From: Pseudomonadota bacterium
Lineage (GTDB): Bacteria > Myxococcota_A > Polyangia > Polyangiales > Sandaracinaceae
Length of the DNA: 8,399 nucleotides
NCBI GenBank assembly: GCA_023427125.1
Contig: JAEZBP010000378.1
Span: 1 to 8,399 of the forward strand
Direction of reading: 5' to 3'
The position numbers and the translations under genes are program-made. The notes below the pieces were generated by a model. The model had not been told where the DNA came from. It made no database searches and worked only from the letters and a program-made list of their open reading frames with translations. Numbering within the stretch: position 1 is the stretch's first letter; each line of letters begins with the position of its first letter. This document shows positions 1 to 6,249 of this stretch, one piece after another.

Positions 1-152
1 CACCCGTTCCGCTCGGCCGCGTGAGCCCGAGCTCGGCGTCGCGGCTCGCCGCGCGCGTCGACGGGGGAACGAGCGGACAGCTCGACGCGACGCGCGCACG
101 CCGCGGCCCGATGCGCGTGTTCCTGCCCGACGCGGGCAACACCGCGCTCTGA
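1..152 (+). CDS. 3' end of an unidentified protein gene (partial at the left edge)
   Basis: An open frame runs from the left edge (first full codon at base 3) to a TGA at 150-152, giving 49 visible residues. The fragment is rich in Arg, Ala and Gly and ends in PMRVFLPDAGNTAL. About 45 of its 49 codons end in G or C, which matches the codon bias of the clear genes here and supports real coding. I recognise no domain and assign no function. A 66-base gap separates it from the lipoprotein gene, which has its own promoter candidate, so the two need not be co-transcribed. In DNA this GC-rich a short open frame can occur by chance, so confidence is moderate. Confidence 0.42.
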   Translation, partial: PVPLGRVSPSSASRLAARVDGGTSGQLDATRARRGPMRVFLPDAGNTAL

Positions 153-163
153 GCGCGGCGAGC

Positions 164-192
164 GAGACAGCGGCGCACCTGAGGCGTAGGCT
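164..192 (+). promoter_or_regulatory. Candidate sigma-70-type promoter of the beta-helix lipoprotein gene
   Basis: GAGACA (164-169) matches the -35 consensus at four of six positions. A 17-base spacer separates it from TAGGCT (187-192), which fits the TAnnnT form of a -10 box. Transcription would start near 199-200, just upstream of the ribosome binding site at 208-213. This rests on sequence pattern only. Confidence 0.4.
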
Positions 193-207
193 GCTCGCTT
201 TCGCTCG

Positions 208-213
208 AGGAGG
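208..213 (+). promoter_or_regulatory. Strong Shine-Dalgarno site AGGAGG
   Basis: A perfect AGGAGG lies five bases before the ATG at 219. It fixes that codon as the start and agrees with the lipoprotein signal peptide that begins there. Confidence 0.75.
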
Positions 214-218
214 GTGAG

Positions 219-1355
219 ATGCGTGCTCTGATCGTGCTTGTCGTCGCGGCGTCGCTCTCGGCCTGCGACGGTCCTTCGCCCGCCCAGGACGACGGCGGCA
301 GCACCACGCCTCCGGTCCGCGACGGCGGGCAGGTCACGGTGCCCAACCCGCTGACGAACCCGGAGGACGGGCCGGCGGCCGGCAACCCCGACGGCGACTG
401 CGCGATCCCGGCCGAGGCAGGGCTCGAGGACGTCTCGAGCCCGCGCACCGTCGTCGGCGACGGCAGCCCGGAGAGCTGCACCGCCGACGCGTTCATCGAC
501 GCGGTCGCGGCGGGCGGCGTCATCACCTTCGACTGCGGCCCGGAGCCCGTCACGATCACCCTCGACCGCCCCGCCAAGGTCGTGAACGACACCGGCCCCG
601 AGATCGTGATCGACGGCGGCGGCCTCGTGACGCTCAGCGGCGGCGGGACCACGCGCATCCTCTACATGAACACCTGCGACCAGGCGCAGGTCTGGACCAC
701 CTCGCACTGCCAGGATCAGGACCACCCGCGCCTCACGCTCCAGAACCTGACCTTCATCGACGCCGACTCCCGCGGCGAGGGCGAGTACGACGGGGGCGGG
801 GCCGTGTGGGTGCGCGGCGGCCGGCTCAAGATCCTCAACAGCCGCTTCTTCAACAATCGGTGCGCCGACGTCGGCCCCGACGTGGGCGGCGCGGGTGTCC
901 GCGTGTTCAGCCAGTTCCAGGGCCTGCCCGTCTATGTCGTGAACACCACCTTCGGCGGCGCCGAGGGCTTCGGCAACCAGTGCAGCAACGGGGGCGGCAT
1001 CAGCAGCATCGGCGTCTCCTGGACCGTCCTGAACAGCCTCTTCTCGCACAACCGCGCGGTCGGCGACGGCGCTAACCCCGCCCAGCCCGGCACGCCAGGC
1101 GGCGGCAGCGGCGGCGCGATCTACAACGACGGAAACGAGATGACGCTCTCGATCTGCGGCACCCGCATCGAGCACAACGAGGTGAACGCGCACGGCAGCG
1201 CGATCTTCTTCGTCAGCAACAACCACACGGGCGACATCCGCATCGACCGCTCGATCATCACCAACAACACCGGCGGATCCTGGTACCCGACCTACCCGCA
1301 GATCTCGAACCACGACGACACCCCGATCGTCGTCACCGACTCGACCCTCGAGTAG
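219..1355 (+). CDS. Secreted lipoprotein with a right-handed parallel beta-helix domain
   Basis: This 378-residue protein starts with a short lipoprotein signal peptide: MRA, a hydrophobic stretch (residues 4-13) and lipobox LSAC with the lipidated cysteine at 16. Residues 17-60 form a low-complexity Gly/Asp/Pro/Thr linker. From about 90 onward the chain has short repeats typical of right-handed beta-helix (pectate-lyase-like, parallel beta-helix) proteins: IVIDGGG near 129-135, LTLQNLTF near 172-179, LKILNSRFFNN near 203-213, VVNTTFGG near 240-247, TVLNSLFSHN near 269-278 and IRIDRSIITNN near 340-350, separated by GGG-AV/GI-type turns. Apart from Cys16 there are eight cysteines (61, 87, 106, 153, 164, 215, 255, 313), an even number that fits disulfides in an exported protein. 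I see no catalytic residues of a known polysaccharide lyase, so the substrate is unknown. Many such proteins in large-genome myxobacteria are uncharacterised surface proteins. The fold is a confident call and the function is open. Confidence 0.85.
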   Translation: MRALIVLVVAASLSACDGPSPAQDDGGSTTPPVRDGGQVTVPNPLTNPEDGPAAGNPDGDCAIPAEAGLEDVSSPRTVVGDGSPESCTADAFIDAVAAGGVITFDCGPEPVTITLDRPAKVVNDTGPEIVIDGGGLVTLSGGGTTRILYMNTCDQAQVWTTSHCQDQDHPRLTLQNLTFIDADSRGEGEYDGGGAVWVRGGRLKILNSRFFNNRCADVGPDVGGAGVRVFSQFQGLPVYVVNTTFGGAEGFGNQCSNGGGISSIGVSWTVLNSLFSHNRAVGDGANPAQPGTPGGGSGGAIYNDGNEMTLSICGTRIEHNEVNAHGSAIFFVSNNHTGDIRIDRSIITNNTGGSWYPTYPQISNHDDTPIVVTDSTLE

Positions 1356-1386
1356 AGGTCCCGCACGAGGCGTGCTCGAGGGCGCG

Positions 1387-1395
1387 TGGTATCTT
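1387..1395 (+). promoter_or_regulatory. Extended -10 promoter for a probable leaderless transcript
   Basis: TGG followed by TATCTT (1390-1395) fits an extended -10 element (TGn plus TAnnnT). The expected transcription start, about seven bases further on, falls at 1402, exactly on the GTG chosen as the start of the next gene. There is no Shine-Dalgarno sequence before that GTG and no good -35 box. A leaderless mRNA is therefore the simplest reading. It is an inference from pattern. Confidence 0.42.
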
Positions 1396-1401
1396 CCCGG
1401 C

Positions 1402-1644
1402 GTGGACTCTGAAGCCGCTCGGAAGGCGCGTGCGCACGCACGGTCGAGCTGGTCCGGCTCGCTGCACCGCCTCCGGGAGGAGGCGGAGCCGAATCTCCTC
1501 GCCCTCACGACGGCGTCGGAGCGGGTCGCGATGGTCCACCGGCTCACCCAGGACGCGTGGGCCATGCGAGGGCTCCCCATCCCCGACTATGCTCGCTCGG
1601 AGGCGCCGGGAATCCTGGTGCGGAAGCATGGCTCGGGAGCCTGA
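1402..1644 (+). CDS. Small antitoxin-like partner of a nucleotidyltransferase
   Basis: The 80-residue product starts at GTG 1402 (Met-Asp-Ser-Glu). An ATG at 1372 in the same frame would add ten residues, but it lies upstream of the promoter-like TGGTATCTT. The conserved-looking core is LTTASERVAMVHRLTQDAWA (45-64) followed by IPDYARSE. This resembles small proteins with a TxxERVAxVxxLTxDAW...GxPIPDYxRSExP pattern that I recall being encoded directly before nucleotidyltransferase-like genes; I have not checked this by search. The gene overlaps the next one by 17 bases (1628-1644), which suggests translational coupling and a joint role, possibly as antitoxin or binding partner. About 85% of its codons end in G or C, somewhat below its neighbours, which could mean horizontal gain. 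No enzyme motif is visible. Antitoxin function is inferred from size and position only. Confidence 0.68.
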   Translation: MDSEAARKARAHARSSWSGSLHRLREEAEPNLLALTTASERVAMVHRLTQDAWAMRGLPIPDYARSEAPGILVRKHGSGA

Positions 1645-2093
1645 GCTGAACGAAGACTTCCGCGACATGCTCGCTCGACGGCGCCGGCGTCGAGTTCCTG
1701 ATCGTCGGGGCCCACGCGCTGGCCGTTCACGGGATCGTGAGGGCGACCGGAGACCTCGACCTGCTCGTGCGGCCCTCGGCCGAGAACGCCGCGCGGGTGG
1801 TCCGCGCCCTGCGCGCGTTCGGCGCCCCACTCGAAGCTCATCACGTGACGGAGGCCGACTTCGCCGCGCCGGGGGCCGTCTACCAGATCGGGCTCCCGCC
1901 GCGGCGCATCGACCTCCTCACGGAGATCTCCGGCGTCGCGTTCGACGATGCCTGGAGCCACAGCGTCACGAGCCTCGTGGAAGGACGGGCCGTGCGTTTT
2001 CTCGGGCGGGACGAGCTCATTCGGAACAAGCGGGCTGCCGCGCGAGACAAGGATCTCGTCGACGTCGCGGCGCTCGAGCGGCTGAAGGGATGA
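1628..2093 (+). pseudogene. Nucleotidyltransferase-fold (AbiEii/MNT-like) gene with a frameshift near its 5' end
   Basis: Translation from ATG 1628 gives MAREPELNEDFRDML and then runs into an arginine-rich nonsense frame. The family-like sequence resumes in another frame from about 1674 (LDGAGVEFLIVGAHALAVHG) and continues to TGA 2091-2093. Joined, they make a protein of about 150 residues with the minimal nucleotidyltransferase signature: a glycine-rich VGAHALAVHG strand-turn and a GDLDLLV metal-binding DxD motif, then a C-terminal part ending RDELIRNKRAAARDKDLVDVAALERL, typical of nucleotidyltransferase/DUF6036-type proteins. The break falls in a tandem GCTC-GCTC (1669-1676). Deleting one GCTC, or adding two bases, restores a single frame. 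Downstream of a TGA at 1647, the shifted frame offers only CTG 1698 and GTG 1737 as starts, both of which remove or damage the N-terminal fold. It is either a recent pseudogene or a sequencing error. Such proteins serve as toxins or modifiers next to small antitoxin partners, and the 17-base overlap with the upstream gene fits that. Confidence 0.72.
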
Positions 2094-2099
2094 CCGAGC

Positions 2100-4211
2100 T
2101 CAGAGGTCCTTCGACGTGCACACGCGGTTGCGGCCCGCGTGCTTCGCGGCGTAGAGGGCCTTGTCGGTGATCTTGAAGAGCTCGGCCGCGGTGCGGGCGT
2201 CGTTCGGGAAGGTGGCCACGCCGATCGAGCCGGTGATCGTCAGCTTGCCGAGCTCGGTGGGGAAGACGGTCTGGCCGATCTCCTCGCGGATGCGCTCGGC
2301 GAGCTTGACCGCGCCCTGCGTGTCGGTCTCCTCGCAGAGCACGCAGAACTCCTCGCCGCCGAAGCGGGCGACGATGTCGGTGTCGCGCTTGGCCGCCTTC
2401 AAGATCGTGCCGAGCCCCTTGATCACCACGTCGCCGATGTCGTGGCCGTAGGTGTCGTTCACGTGCTTGAAGTGATCGAGGTCGGTCACCAAGAGCGAGA
2501 GCTTGCGACCGAAGCGCTCGGCGCTCCGGATCTTCGACTCGAGCTCCTCCAGGAACGCGCGCTTGTTCAGGCAGCCGGTCAGGCCGTCGGTCGTCGCCAT
2601 CTCCTCGAGGCGCCGCACCGCCGCGGCGTTCGAGAGCGCGACCGCGAGCTGGTTCGCGAGCACCTCGAGCGTCGGGCGCGAGGAGTCGTTGAAGGCCTCG
2701 GGGCGCTGCGCGGCGAGCACCAGCGTGCCGATCGCGTCCTCGCGCACGCAGAGCGGGAGGACGAGCACCGAGCGCATGCCGGTCACCGGCGCGCGCTTGG
2801 TGAAGACGACCTGCCGCGGGTCGAGCTCGCCGCGATACGGCAGATAGTGACGGTTCTTGACCGCCATCGCGGTCAGCGAGGTGTTGTCTCGGAACGAGAG
2901 CCGCGCGAACGGCTCGGCGCCCTCGCCCACCGCCTTGCGCACCCGGTGCGTGCGGCTCGCCGCATCATAGAGCGTGACCGCCGCGAGCTCGTAGGGCGCG
3001 ATGCTCGCCGCCGAGGCGAGGCCCGCGTCGATGACCTGCTCCTCGGTCAGCGCCTCGCCGAGCACCTGCGAGGCGCGGTAGAGGTGGCTCTGCTCGCGCT
3101 TGCCGCGCTCGAGCTGGACGAAGACGCGCTCGTTCTCGATCGCCCGCAGCACCTGCGCGATCGCCGAGGCGAGGGTCGCCTCCTCCTGCTTGGTGAAAGG
3201 GCGGTCGTGGATCCGATCCGCGCAGAGCGCGCCGCGCACGTGCGCGCCCTCCATCACCGGCACGCCGAGGAAGCACCGGACCACCGCGCCGCCCCGGTAG
3301 TAGCAGAGGCCCTTGTAGCCGGGCTTGAGGTTCTCGAGATTCATCACGATGCCGCGGCTCGCCACCGCCCCCACCGCGCCCTCGCCGCCGCCGAAGGGCC
3401 CCTCCGCCACGTCGTCGCTGTCGGTCGCGAGCTCGACGATCGAGAGCTTGCCGCTCGCCTCGTCCTTCATCAGCAGGACGCACGTGTGCAGCTCGAGCGT
3501 GCGCTTGAGCAGATCGAGCACGTGGTAGAGCGCGTCGTGCACTTGCTCGAGGCTCGAGCGGAAGACCTTGTCCTCGTCGCGCTGCGCGGCGCCGGCCGTC
3601 GGCGCGCCGACCAGGCGGAACATGCGCGCGTCCTCGCGGACCTTCTCGCGCTCCTCGGCGAGCTCCTTCTTGCTGCGCTCGCGGACCCGCGCGATCTCGG
3701 CGCGCGTGAAGACGACGTTGAGCGCGCCGAAGAGCACGATGAAGAGGCCGTGCAGGGCCACGCGCGGCAGATCCCGCTCGGTCTCGGCGAGCCACCACAC
3801 GGCGGCCTCGAACGCGAGCGCCGCGAGCACGAGCAGCGTGCCCATCGGGCGGCGCGCGAACGAGGCGAGGAACGCGACCAGCACGTAGACGACGGGGTAG
3901 AAGGGCCCGTTGAGGCCGCCGGCGAGCTGCACGCCGGCGTGCACCGCGGTCAGCAGCATCAGGCCGAGCTCGAGATCGAGCAGGCGGCCGTCGCGCTCCT
4001 GACCTCGCTTGCGCGCGCGGACGGCGAAGAGCGCGAGCCACGCGAGCGCCACCGCGCCGTGCTCGAGCCCGAGCCGCTCGAAGGGGCCGCGGAACACGTC
4101 GAGCAGCACGAGCACGCCGAAGCCGAGCGCGGCGACGAAGCCGGCGCCGGTGCGGGTGGTCCGGCGAACGACGAGCGCGGCGTGGACGAGCGGCGACGAG
4201 GACGAAGACAC
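2100..4211 (-). CDS. Membrane-bound diguanylate cyclase: six-helix membrane region, two GAF domains, GGDEF
   Basis: The 703-residue protein starts at GTG 4209-4211, with AGGA about ten bases upstream. Residues 22-168 hold about six hydrophobic segments (near 23-39, 52-64, 81-96, 104-118, 124-142, 151-168), followed by a charged helical linker (170-200) likely to be a coiled coil. Two GAF-type sensor domains follow, near 215-360 (CFLGVPV, GALCADR) and 378-530 (SVLVLPL, GTLVLAAQ). The GGDEF domain is at 535-700. It has the DGLTGCLNKRAF entry motif, TDLDHFKHVND with metal-binding Asp577, and an active-site GGEEF (618-622). RDTD (609-612), five residues upstream, fits the RxxD inhibitory c-di-GMP site. 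It should convert two GTP to c-di-GMP at the membrane, under GAF control and product inhibition. The signal is unknown. It ends six bases from the convergent nucleotidyltransferase gene and is divergent from the FtsB-like gene. Confidence 0.95.
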   Translation of the reverse strand: MSSSSSPLVHAALVVRRTTRTGAGFVAALGFGVLVLLDVFRGPFERLGLEHGAVALAWLALFAVRARKRGQERDGRLLDLELGLMLLTAVHAGVQLAGGLNGPFYPVVYVLVAFLASFARRPMGTLLVLAALAFEAAVWWLAETERDLPRVALHGLFIVLFGALNVVFTRAEIARVRERSKKELAEEREKVREDARMFRLVGAPTAGAAQRDEDKVFRSSLEQVHDALYHVLDLLKRTLELHTCVLLMKDEASGKLSIVELATDSDDVAEGPFGGGEGAVGAVASRGIVMNLENLKPGYKGLCYYRGGAVVRCFLGVPVMEGAHVRGALCADRIHDRPFTKQEEATLASAIAQVLRAIENERVFVQLERGKREQSHLYRASQVLGEALTEEQVIDAGLASAASIAPYELAAVTLYDAASRTHRVRKAVGEGAEPFARLSFRDNTSLTAMAVKNRHYLPYRGELDPRQVVFTKRAPVTGMRSVLVLPLCVREDAIGTLVLAAQRPEAFNDSSRPTLEVLANQLAVALSNAAAVRRLEEMATTDGLTGCLNKRAFLEELESKIRSAERFGRKLSLLVTDLDHFKHVNDTYGHDIGDVVIKGLGTILKAAKRDTDIVARFGGEEFCVLCEETDTQGAVKLAERIREEIGQTVFPTELGKLTITGSIGVATFPNDARTAAELFKITDKALYAAKHAGRNRVCTSKDL

Positions 4212-4311
4212 GAGGCTGGTTCCTGCGGTACCGGATCGCGACCCAGCACGTCAAAATATCGGCTCGCACGTTTCTGGACCGACCGCGCGCCGGCGCGCGA
4301 GGCTCGCTCCC
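4212..4311. promoter_or_regulatory. Divergent intergenic region between the cyclase and FtsB-like genes
   Basis: These 100 bases separate two divergent starts. They contain the only clear A/T-rich patch nearby, TCAAAATATC (4251-4260). On the minus strand this region reads TTGACG (4249-4254), a good -35-like hexamer, but the best -10 candidate at the right distance (TACCGC, 4225-4230) is poor. It would also start transcription past the AGGA ribosome binding site. I see no clear plus-strand promoter pair. It probably carries promoters for both genes, but I cannot place them. Confidence 0.35.
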
Positions 4312-4668
4312 ATGTCGCGCGCCACCTCCGTCGATCCCGCTCCGAGCCGCGCGCCCGCCGCCGCGGGCGGCGCGTGGGCCTCGATCACGCGGACCGTCGC
4401 GTGGATCCTCCCGTTCGGGCTCCTGATCGTCTCGATCGTGAGCGTCCCGCTCGGCATCCTCGACGAGGCGGGGCTGCCTCGCTACCGCGCGCTCAAGAGC
4501 GAGCTGGCCGAGGTGGAGCGCATCAACGATCGGCTGCGCCGCGAGATCGAGCAGCGCCAACGCGACGTGGACGGGCTGCGCAGCGATCCGGCGGCCATCG
4601 AGCGCATCGCCCGCGACGAGCTCGGGATGATCCGCGAGGGCGAGATCCTCTTCCAGTTCCCGAACTGA
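4312..4668 (+). CDS. FtsB/DivIC-type septum formation initiator protein
   Basis: The 118-residue protein starts at ATG 4312, preceded only by a weak AGG. It has a Pro/Ala-rich cytoplasmic tail (1-28), one membrane helix (about 29-49, WILPFGLLIVSIVSVPLGIL) and a periplasmic coiled coil (about 58-90, LKSELAEVERINDRLRREIE). It ends in the family's signature segment, DPAAIERIARDELGMIREGE (92-111), followed by ILFQFPN. FtsB and DivIC are bitopic proteins that join FtsL and FtsQ/DivIB in the division complex and pass the activation signal to septal peptidoglycan synthesis. Size, topology and C-terminal motif all fit the family. The N-terminal tail is longer than the few residues seen in Escherichia coli FtsB. 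The upstream enolase gene common beside ftsB is absent here; instead the gene is divergent from the cyclase. The family call is firm, but I cannot say from sequence alone whether this is the main FtsB or a paralogue. Confidence 0.88.
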   Translation: MSRATSVDPAPSRAPAAAGGAWASITRTVAWILPFGLLIVSIVSVPLGILDEAGLPRYRALKSELAEVERINDRLRREIEQRQRDVDGLRSDPAAIERIARDELGMIREGEILFQFPN

Positions 4669-4673
4669 GGTCG

Positions 4674-4702
4674 TTCTCAGCGCGGTGGCGGCCAAGTAGG
4701 CT
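4674..4702 (+). promoter_or_regulatory. Candidate promoter of the flavoprotein reductase gene
   Basis: TTCTCA (4674-4679), four of six matches to TTGACA, and TAGGCT (4697-4702) are 17 bases apart. The same TAGGCT with the same spacing appears before the lipoprotein gene at 187-192. Predicted transcription start is about 4709, giving a leader of only a few bases. Confidence 0.38.
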
Positions 4703-4717
4703 GACGCGGAGGTGAGC

Positions 4718-5938
4718 GTGAACAACGACACGGTCGTGATGGTGGGCGCGAGCCTCGCGGGCGGACGCGCGGCGGAGGCGCTGCGGCGCGGCGGGCACGA
4801 GGGGCGGATCGTGCTCGTCGGCGCCGATCCGCACCGGCCCTACGATCGACCGCCTCTCTCGAAGAAGTACCTGCGCGCCCAGCTTCCCGAGGAGAAGCTC
4901 TACCTGCGCGCCGGCGACTTCTACGAGGCGCAGCGGATCGAGCTCCTCACCGGCGCCCGCGCCGTCGGGCTCTCGACGACCGCGCGGGAGGTCGCGCTCG
5001 AGGACGGCCGCACCCTCGCGTTCGATCGCCTGCTCATCGCCACCGGCGCCGACGTCCGCACGCTCTCCTGCGAGGGCGCCTCGCTCGAGGGCGTGCATTA
5101 TCTGCGGAGCCTCGACGACAGCGACGCGCTCCGCGCGCGCCTCGCGCCAGGCAAGCGCGTGGTCGTGATCGGCGCGGGCGTGATCGGCGCGGAGGTCGCG
5201 GCGGCGTGCCGGCAGGAGGGGCTCGAGGTCGTGATGCTCGAGGCGCAGGAGGCGCCGCTGGTGCGGGCGTTCGGCCCGGCGGTCGGCGCGATCTACGCCG
5301 AGGAGCATCGCGCGCGCGGCGTCGACCTGCGCTGCGGGGTCACCGTGCGCGCGCTGCGCGGCGCGGGGCGGATCGAGGAGGTCGAGCTCACGAGCGGCGA
5401 GCGGATCGGCTGCGACTTCGTCGTCGCCGGCATCGGCGTCAGCCCCGCGGTCTCGTGGCTCGCCGGATCGGGCATCGCGATCGACGGCGGCGTGCTCACC
5501 GACGATCGCTGCCGCACGAACGTCCCCAGCATCTACGCGGCCGGCGACGTCGCGCGCACCTGGTCGGCCGCGCTCGATCGGCACGTGTGCGTGGAGTCGA
5601 TCGACAACGCGCAGACCCAGGCGATCGCGGTCGCGCAGAACCTCCTCGGCAACGACACGGTCCACGCGGCGGTGCCCTTCTTCTGGTCCGATCAGTACGA
5701 CCTGAAGCTCCAGAGCGTCGGCCACGTCGCCGACTTCGATCAGGTCGTCTTCCGCGGCTCCCTCGAGGATCGGAAGTTCGCGGCCTTCCACCTCGCGAAC
5801 GGCAGGCTGCGCTTCACGGTCGCGGTCAACCGCCTCAAGGAGATCGGCATCTCGAAGAAGCTGATCGCCGCCGGCAGAGAGGTGCCCGCCGAGGCGCTCG
5901 CCGACGAGTCCGTCAACCTCGCGACCCTCGCCGTCTGA
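4718..5938 (+). CDS. FAD-dependent ferredoxin reductase-type oxidoreductase
   Basis: The product is 406 residues from GTG 4718, which has GGAGGTGA (4708-4715) just before it. An in-frame GTG at 4712 lies inside that site and would add two residues; it becomes possible if transcription starts near 4709. The layout is that of the oxygenase-coupled NADH:ferredoxin reductases (putidaredoxin and rhodocoxin reductase type). It has an N-terminal FAD Rossmann motif VGASLAGGRAAEALR with RPYDRPPLSK after the second strand. An NAD(P)H-binding VVVIGAGVIGAEVAAACRQE lies near 149-166, and a second FAD motif, VPSIYAAGDVA, near 269-279. The C-terminal reductase domain begins about 319 (VPFFWSDQYDLKLQSVG). 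No CxxC redox disulfide is present, so it is not a thioredoxin or glutathione reductase type. It should pass electrons from NAD(P)H through FAD to a small iron-sulfur protein. Neither a ferredoxin nor an oxygenase or P450 gene is in the window, and no Rieske domain is fused, so the partner is unknown. Confidence 0.92.
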   Translation: MNNDTVVMVGASLAGGRAAEALRRGGHEGRIVLVGADPHRPYDRPPLSKKYLRAQLPEEKLYLRAGDFYEAQRIELLTGARAVGLSTTAREVALEDGRTLAFDRLLIATGADVRTLSCEGASLEGVHYLRSLDDSDALRARLAPGKRVVVIGAGVIGAEVAAACRQEGLEVVMLEAQEAPLVRAFGPAVGAIYAEEHRARGVDLRCGVTVRALRGAGRIEEVELTSGERIGCDFVVAGIGVSPAVSWLAGSGIAIDGGVLTDDRCRTNVPSIYAAGDVARTWSAALDRHVCVESIDNAQTQAIAVAQNLLGNDTVHAAVPFFWSDQYDLKLQSVGHVADFDQVVFRGSLEDRKFAAFHLANGRLRFTVAVNRLKEIGISKKLIAAGREVPAEALADESVNLATLAV

Positions 5939-5973
5939 GCGCAGCCGCGCGCCGGAACGCGTCCGCAGGTGCC

Positions 5974-6249
5974 TCACTCCTCGTCGTCTGCGAGGTCGGT
6001 CAGGAGCTCGCGCCAGCGGAAGACGTCCTCCTCGGAGGCGCCGGGGACACGCTTCAGGGCGGGGGTGCCCTCCTCGGCGAAGTACTCGGCCAGGCCGAGC
6101 TCCCCCAGGTCGGCACCCTCGGCGATCTCCCGGTATCCCTCGATCGCAGCGCGCAGCGCGGCCTCTTCCTCGGCCGCGTCTCCTCTGGCGTCCTTGAGCG
6201 CTTCCACGAGCGCATCCGCGACACCGCGGTACGGATCGGACTCCGGCAT
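5974..6249 (-). CDS. Small, highly acidic helical protein of unknown function
   Basis: The 91-residue protein starts at ATG 6247-6249 and ends at TGA 5974-5976, facing the reductase gene 35 bases away. It has 26 Asp/Glu against 9 Lys/Arg, a net charge near -17, and no cysteine. The sequence looks largely helical: VADALVEALKDARGD, then AAEEEAALRAAIEGYREIAE, and a tail FRWRELLTDLADDEE. No signal peptide, membrane segment or known motif is seen, so it is probably a cytosolic soluble protein. It lies 50 bases downstream of the peroxiredoxin on the same strand and could be co-transcribed with it, which is only positional evidence. I do not recognise the family. The opposite strand is also open here, but its product is Ser/Arg-rich and looks like a shadow. 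Confidence 0.62.
   Translation of the reverse strand: MPESDPYRGVADALVEALKDARGDAAEEEAALRAAIEGYREIAEGADLGELGLAEYFAEEGTPALKRVPGASEEDVFRWRELLTDLADDEE

Noticed and set aside
1339..1375. Two small inverted repeats (ACTCGA/TCGAGT at 1339-1353 and GCACG/CGTGC at 1363-1375) as a terminator of the lipoprotein gene
   Set aside because: The stems are only five or six pairs, the first overlaps the stop codon, and no T-run follows. Such repeats are frequent in GC-rich DNA.
1660..1690. Programmed ribosomal frameshifting as an explanation for the nucleotidyltransferase break
   Set aside because: I see no slippery heptamer, no stop codon at the shift point and no clear stimulatory structure. A GCTC tandem duplication is a simpler explanation.
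4009..4311. An upstream extension of the FtsB-like frame to an ATG at 4009
   Set aside because: It would overlap the cyclase coding region on the other strand and adds Ser/Arg-rich sequence unlike any FtsB; ATG 4312 gives a protein of family size.
2139..4715. An 858-codon open frame on the plus strand, antisense to the diguanylate cyclase
   Set aside because: Its product is a low-complexity mix of Arg, Glu, Leu, Ala and His without any domain, as expected opposite a high-GC gene. The minus-strand frame has clear GAF and GGDEF domains.
2965..4731. A 588-codon minus-strand open frame spanning the cyclase and FtsB regions
   Set aside because: It is Arg/Ala-rich, crosses two genes on opposite strands and carries no motif. 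It is a shadow of the high-GC coding bias.
4523..5977. A 484-codon minus-strand open frame antisense to the reductase
   Set aside because: It has no recognisable domain and biased composition; the plus-strand frame has all the flavoprotein motifs.
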